From Pseudoselenomonas ruminantium (GTDB taxonomy: Bacteria; Bacillota; Negativicutes; Selenomonadales; Selenomonadaceae), in contig SVBX01000006.1 of the NCBI GenBank assembly GCA_015058655.1, positions 1-64,000 of the forward strand: DNA of 64,000 bases, given 5' to 3'. Of this stretch, positions 60,256 through 64,000 are shown in pieces. A model generated the notes under the pieces. The model did not search any database and had not been told where the DNA came from. It saw only the letters and a list, made by a program, of their open reading frames with translations. Position 1 is the stretch's first letter. Every line of letters begins with the position of its first letter. Position numbers and translations under genes: made by a program.

Positions 60256-61071
60256 ATGTTAGGGGATAAGTTGCGAACTGAGCGCGAAAGACAGGGGCTT
60301 ACTATCAAGGATATAGAGAAGGGCACAAGCATTCGTGCCCATTACATAGAATGCATCGAAAAGGGTGAGTATGAAAGCCTGCCGGGTGAGGTGTATACCA
60401 AAGGGTTTATCCGCAATTATGCTACATTTTTGAAGCTGGATGCAAAAGCTCTGGTGGGAGAATTCAATGAGGAAAGGCATCCGGAGGCCGTAAGGGCGGA
60501 GCAGCAAGCACAGGAAGCGGCGCAAAAAGAAGAGAAGACTTCCGAGATTACCATGGATAGTGCTTTCGGAGGGGACTTTACGGACTCTGTCAATCGTCAG
60601 AACAAAATCCTGGCAGCCGTGGTGTGCCTGTTAGTGCTTGGCGGAGCGTACTTCCTTTTTTCTTCAGGCGAAAGCCAACAGGTGGCACAGGTACCTCAGG
60701 AAACAAAGCAGGTGCAGCCAGCCGTAAAGAAATCTTCCAAGGCTGAGGTTGAGGATAAGCCTGTTGCGAATCCTGCACGGCGTGACGATGTGGAGGTTGT
60801 GGCTACCTTTGAGGACCGTTGCTGGACGCAGGTCATCGCTGATGGGAAAACACTATACGAGGGCACAATGGAAAAAGGCGAGACTATGAGCTGGAAAGCC
60901 CAGGAAACTGTCAGCATCACGGCGGGCAACGCCGGTGCCGTAGCTCTTTCTGTCAACGGCAAGGATATGGGCAAGGCAGGAGAAATCGGCCAGGTGGTGG
61001 AGAAAGTTTTCACTCCTGGCGGAGAGAAGAAGGAAGGCAGCGAAGTAGACAAGAAGGACAAGGATAAATAA
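60256..61071 (+). CDS. rodZ: RodZ-like cell-shape protein
   Basis: A 271-residue membrane protein of the RodZ family that links MreB to the wall machinery. The N-terminal Cro/C1-type helix-turn-helix covers residues 1-65 (LRTERERQGLTIKDIEKGTSI, YTKGFIRNYATFL). One membrane span is at about 117-135 (LAAVVCLLVLGGAYFLF). A Lys/Gln linker leads to a DUF4115 domain (about 185-250; DRCWTQVIADGKTLYEGTM). The C-terminus is highly charged. It overlaps the next gene by one base. Confidence 0.88.
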   Translation: MLGDKLRTERERQGLTIKDIEKGTSIRAHYIECIEKGEYESLPGEVYTKGFIRNYATFLKLDAKALVGEFNEERHPEAVRAEQQAQEAAQKEEKTSEITMDSAFGGDFTDSVNRQNKILAAVVCLLVLGGAYFLFSSGESQQVAQVPQETKQVQPAVKKSSKAEVEDKPVANPARRDDVEVVATFEDRCWTQVIADGKTLYEGTMEKGETMSWKAQETVSITAGNAGAVALSVNGKDMGKAGEIGQVVEKVFTPGGEKKEGSEVDKKDKDK

Positions 61072-62954
61072 TGCAAGATTTTTTGCCGATCAGTAAAGAG
61101 GATATGGATAAGCGTGGCTGGGAGCAGTTGGATTTTGTGTTTGTGTCCGGGGATGCCTATGTGGATCATCCTAGCTTTGGCCCTGCCATACTCTGTCGCC
61201 TGCTGGAAAAGCACGGCTATAAGGTCGGTATCATTCCCCAGCCGGACTGGCATTCTACCAGGGATTTCACATCTCTGGGAAAACCCCGGCTGGCTTTTCT
61301 TGTTTCAGCGGGGAATATGGATTCATTGCTGAATCAGTTTACTGCTGCTAAGAGAAAGCGCAGCCAGGATGCTTATTCTCCCGGCGGTGAAGCTGGGTAC
61401 AGGCCTCTTCGGGCTACGGCAGTCTATTGCCACAAGATCCGTGAGACTTATCCTGATGTGCCCCTTGTCATCGGCGGCATTGAAGCAAGCCTTAGGCGCT
61501 TTGCCCATTATGACTACTGGTCGAATGAGGTGCGTCCCTCCATGCTGGCTGAGTCCGGTGCAGATATGTTGGTCTATGGCATGGGGGAGAAGGCTCTTCT
61601 TGCCATAGCTGCTGATTTGCAGCAGGGGGTGGAGATAGGCAATATCCAAGATGTGCCAGGCACCTGTTTCAAGGTGCCTGGGTTCGATTATATCTGGGAT
61701 TATCTGCCGTTGGCTTCATATGAGGAAGTGGCAAGGGACAAGAAGAAATTTGCCGAAGCCTACAAGCTGGAGTATCTGGAACAGGATGCCTTGCGAGGGA
61801 GAAAATTGGCTCAGCAGAACGGAGATATCTGTGTGGTGCAGAATCCTCCGGCATCGCCGCTTACCGAGACAGAAATGGATGAGGTGTACGACCTGCCATA
61901 TTGCCGCACATGGCATCCTATCTACGACAAGGCAGGAGGAGTTCCTGCTATCAAAGAGGTGCAGTTCAGTCTGGTGAGCCAGCGTGGCTGCTTCGGAGGC
62001 TGCAACTTCTGTGCCATTATCTCCCATGAGGGTCGAGTGATACAGCGGCGCAGCCAGGAGTCAATCCTGAGGGAAGCGGAAATACTCACCAAGCTGCCTG
62101 GGTTCAAGGGCTATATCCACGATGTAGGCGGTCCCACTGCCAATTTCCGCCAGCCCTCCTGCCAGAAGCAGCTGCAGCACGGTACTTGCCGGGGCAAGGA
62201 TTGCCTTTCCCCTGTGCCTTGCAGGAATCTGGAGGCTGACCATGGGGATTATCTGGAGCTTCTGCGCAAGCTCAGAGCCATACCAGGGGTGAAGAAAGTT
62301 TTTGTTCGTTCAGGTTTGCGTTTTGACTATATCATGCAGGCCAAGGACGGCATGAAGTTCCTGGAGGAGCTTTGCAAATACCATGTCAGCGGACAGCTGA
62401 AGATTGCCCCTGAGCACATCACAGACAGGGTGACATGGGTCATGGGCAAGTCAAATAAAAAGGTCTATGTGGACTTTGTGCGGAAGTTTGAAGCTGTCAA
62501 CCAAAAACTGGGAAAAAAACAGTATCTGGTGCCATATTTCATGTCCAGCCACCCTGGCTCAACCCTCACGGATGCGGTAGAACTGGCAGAGTTCTTGCAT
62601 GAGATGGGTTATCATCCCCAGCAGGTGCAGGATTTCATTCCTACGCCCGGGACTCTTTCCACCTGCATGTACTACACAGGGCTCCATCCCTTGACAGGGG
62701 AGCAGATTTATACAGCCAAGAGCTATGAAGAAAAACATATGCAGCGTGCCCTGATGCAGTATTGGCTGCCGGGAAATTATGAGATTGTGTGCAAGGCATT
62801 GAAGATTGTTCACAGGGAAGACTTAATAGGCTACGACAAGCATTGTCTGGTGCGCCCCCGTAAAAAACAGGGGAGCAGGGGAGATCTGAAGGACAGCAGG
62901 CAGCCAAGGCAGAATAATCATCAAAACGCAAGGAAAAAGAAGGTGCATAAATGA
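61071..62954 (+). CDS. YgiQ family radical SAM protein
   Basis: A 627-residue YgiQ/UPF0313 radical SAM protein. The N-terminal extension (FVSGDAYVDHPSFGPAILCRLLE) leads to the radical SAM cluster CFGGCNFCAI (about residues 307-316), then HDVGGPTANF and the SGQLKIAPEHI block. A Lys/Arg/Asn-rich tail follows at about 595-627. The enzyme's reaction is not known. It is coupled to rodZ on one side and nrdR (4-bp overlap) on the other. Confidence 0.9.
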   Translation: MQDFLPISKEDMDKRGWEQLDFVFVSGDAYVDHPSFGPAILCRLLEKHGYKVGIIPQPDWHSTRDFTSLGKPRLAFLVSAGNMDSLLNQFTAAKRKRSQDAYSPGGEAGYRPLRATAVYCHKIRETYPDVPLVIGGIEASLRRFAHYDYWSNEVRPSMLAESGADMLVYGMGEKALLAIAADLQQGVEIGNIQDVPGTCFKVPGFDYIWDYLPLASYEEVARDKKKFAEAYKLEYLEQDALRGRKLAQQNGDICVVQNPPASPLTETEMDEVYDLPYCRTWHPIYDKAGGVPAIKEVQFSLVSQRGCFGGCNFCAIISHEGRVIQRRSQESILREAEILTKLPGFKGYIHDVGGPTANFRQPSCQKQLQHGTCRGKDCLSPVPCRNLEADHGDYLELLRKLRAIPGVKKVFVRSGLRFDYIMQAKDGMKFLEELCKYHVSGQLKIAPEHITDRVTWVMGKSNKKVYVDFVRKFEAVNQKLGKKQYLVPYFMSSHPGSTLTDAVELAEFLHEMGYHPQQVQDFIPTPGTLSTCMYYTGLHPLTGEQIYTAKSYEEKHMQRALMQYWLPGNYEIVCKALKIVHREDLIGYDKHCLVRPRKKQGSRGDLKDSRQPRQNNHQNARKKKVHK

Positions 62955-63442
62955 AGTGTCCATATTGCAAGCAGGCTGACAGCCGGGTTATCGACAGCCG
63001 TGCGGCAGACGATGGTGCTACTATACGCCGCCGCCGGGAGTGCAACGGCTGTCACAAGCGCTTCACCACCTATGAGGTGGTGGAGAAAGTGCCTCTGATG
63101 GTGGTAAAGCACGATGGCCGCCGGGAGGTATTTGACAGAAATAAGATTTTGAACGGTATTATCCGTTCCTGCGATAAGCGGGACATTTCCATGGAGCGCA
63201 TTATAAGCTTTGTGAACGATGTGGAGCGGGATATTCGCAATACTATGGTGCAGGAAGTGCCTTCCAAGAAAATTGGTGAGATGATTATGGAGCGGCTGAA
63301 AGATTTTGACGAGGTGGCTTATATCCGCTTTGCCTCTGTTTACCGCCGCTTTGCGGATATCACCAACTTCCTGGAGGAGCTGAAAGATTTGCAGGAGCGC
63401 AAGAACCGCCCTCTGGATATCAGATATCATGGGCAAGATTGA
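62951..63442 (+). CDS. nrdR: Transcriptional repressor NrdR
   Basis: NrdR (163 residues) is the ATP/dATP-sensing repressor of ribonucleotide reductase genes. The zinc ribbon is MKCPYC then CNGCHKRFTTYE, and the ATP-cone covers about residues 49-139 (VVKHDGRREVFDRNKIL, RFASVYRRFADI). No nrd gene is in the window. ATG 62951 overlaps the end of the ygiQ-type gene, so both are cotranscribed. Confidence 0.95.
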   Translation: MKCPYCKQADSRVIDSRAADDGATIRRRRECNGCHKRFTTYEVVEKVPLMVVKHDGRREVFDRNKILNGIIRSCDKRDISMERIISFVNDVERDIRNTMVQEVPSKKIGEMIMERLKDFDEVAYIRFASVYRRFADITNFLEELKDLQERKNRPLDIRYHGQD

Positions 63443-63466
63443 AATGAGCAAGCGAGGTCAGAGAGT

Positions 63467-64000
63467 TTGGATTGGGCATTGAAAAAGGAATTGCAGCAGA
63501 TGCTGGCAGAGGAGCAGGGATATTATCGTTACCCCCCCGGAACAAGGACGAAGTTTGCTCTGGCTTATCCCAATTCCTATTTCCTGGGCATGTCTAATCT
63601 AGGACTGCACATTATCTATGAATTGCTGAATAAGCGGGGGGATACTGCTTGCGAGCGGGTATTTTTGCCGGAGCGCAAGAAAATCCAGCAGTATGAGAAC
63701 ACTCGTACTCCCCTCATGAGTGTGGAATCTCAGCTGCCGTTGCTGGATTTTGAGATAATTGGCTTTGTGCTCTCCTTTGAAATGGATTATTTCAATCTGG
63801 TAAAGATGGTGGAATTGGGAAAGGTAAAGCTGCGCTCTGAGGAACGGGGGGATAAGGATCCGCTGGTGATTGCAGGTGGCCCATGTGCTACTTTCAATCC
63901 CGAACCGCTTTCTCAAGTGGTGGATGCCTTCGTCATAGGCGAGGGCGAGGTCATCATGCCGGCTCTGATGGATGCCTATCATGGGGCTAAGGCAGAGGGA
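63467..64000 (+). CDS. Radical SAM protein, TIGR03960-like, cut by the window edge
   Basis: The first 178 residues of a longer protein that runs past the window. The text YRYPPGTRTKFALAYPNSY, LGMSNLGLHIIYELLN, GFVLSFEMDYFNL, AGGPCATFNPEPLS and FVIGEGEVIMPAL matches the N-terminal B12-binding-like domain of TIGR03960 radical SAM proteins, which are commonly found before ribosome-biogenesis genes such as rng in Firmicutes. The radical SAM motif lies beyond the end. TTG 63467 is the likely start; GAGGTC is 8 bp upstream. It begins 24 bp after nrdR. Confidence 0.8.
   Translation, partial: MDWALKKELQQMLAEEQGYYRYPPGTRTKFALAYPNSYFLGMSNLGLHIIYELLNKRGDTACERVFLPERKKIQQYENTRTPLMSVESQLPLLDFEIIGFVLSFEMDYFNLVKMVELGKVKLRSEERGDKDPLVIAGGPCATFNPEPLSQVVDAFVIGEGEVIMPALMDAYHGAKAEG

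Overview
The window is about 64 kb of a Firmicutes-type chromosome with a roughly 50% GC core. The order rimP-nusA-ylxR-L7Ae-infB-rbfA-nrnA-truB-ribF is typical of Firmicutes. Together with an anaerobic-type cobamide branch (cobQ-cbiB-cobS), a PF09820-type AAA protein, an Rpn/PD-(D/E)XK protein, RodZ, YgiQ and NrdR, it suggests a Selenomonas-like member of the Negativicutes. The genus is an inference from gene content, not from a marker search.

Layout. 1-10.6 kb is an accessory/defence block: a PD-(D/E)XK protein, a decayed phage-type P-loop gene, an AT-rich OLD-like ATPase-TOPRIM gene, a decayed YaiI/YqxD gene, a macro-domain protein and a complete type I restriction-modification operon (hsdM-hsdS-hsdR). 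10.8-14.1 kb is cobamide assembly. 14.1-22.4 kb is the transcription/translation operon. 22.5-27.7 kb holds a threonine-aldolase-like enzyme, two small exported proteins on the minus strand, a small coiled-coil protein with a structured leader, and a glycogen branching enzyme. 27.9-33.8 kb is miaB-mutS-mutL. 33.9-35.9 kb is a scar region with a frameshifted small gene, a RelB/PIN toxin-antitoxin pair under a 14-bp palindrome, and a transposase tail.

36-49.8 kb is the most notable part: a tightly packed, AT-richer eight-gene operon that I read as a type 4 BREX system (brxP, brxC, pglZ, brxL) with four extra genes. These are an unrecognised 5' gene, a two-CxxC zinc-ribbon protein, an unrecognised acidic protein and an IscS/NifS/DndA-type cysteine desulfurase. 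BrxP carries a PP-loop sulfotransfer-type domain, a four-cysteine set and a ferredoxin-like cysteine cluster. Pairing it with its own cysteine desulfurase mirrors DndA/DndC and SspA/SspD, and suggests sulfur-based DNA modification as the self mark in this BREX locus.

50-64 kb returns to core genes: a second PIN toxin-antitoxin pair, a PF09820 AAA/nuclease protein, a 3D-domain cell-wall protein, an RsmJ-like methyltransferase, a soluble molybdopterin oxidoreductase, a class III aminotransferase and a U32 protein on the minus strand. These are followed by an IscR-like regulator, rodZ, a YgiQ-type radical SAM protein, nrdR and the start of a further radical SAM gene cut by the window edge.

Limits: all assignments come from reading motifs, gene order and signals by eye. 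Starts were chosen from Shine-Dalgarno spacing. No tRNA, rRNA or CRISPR array was seen.
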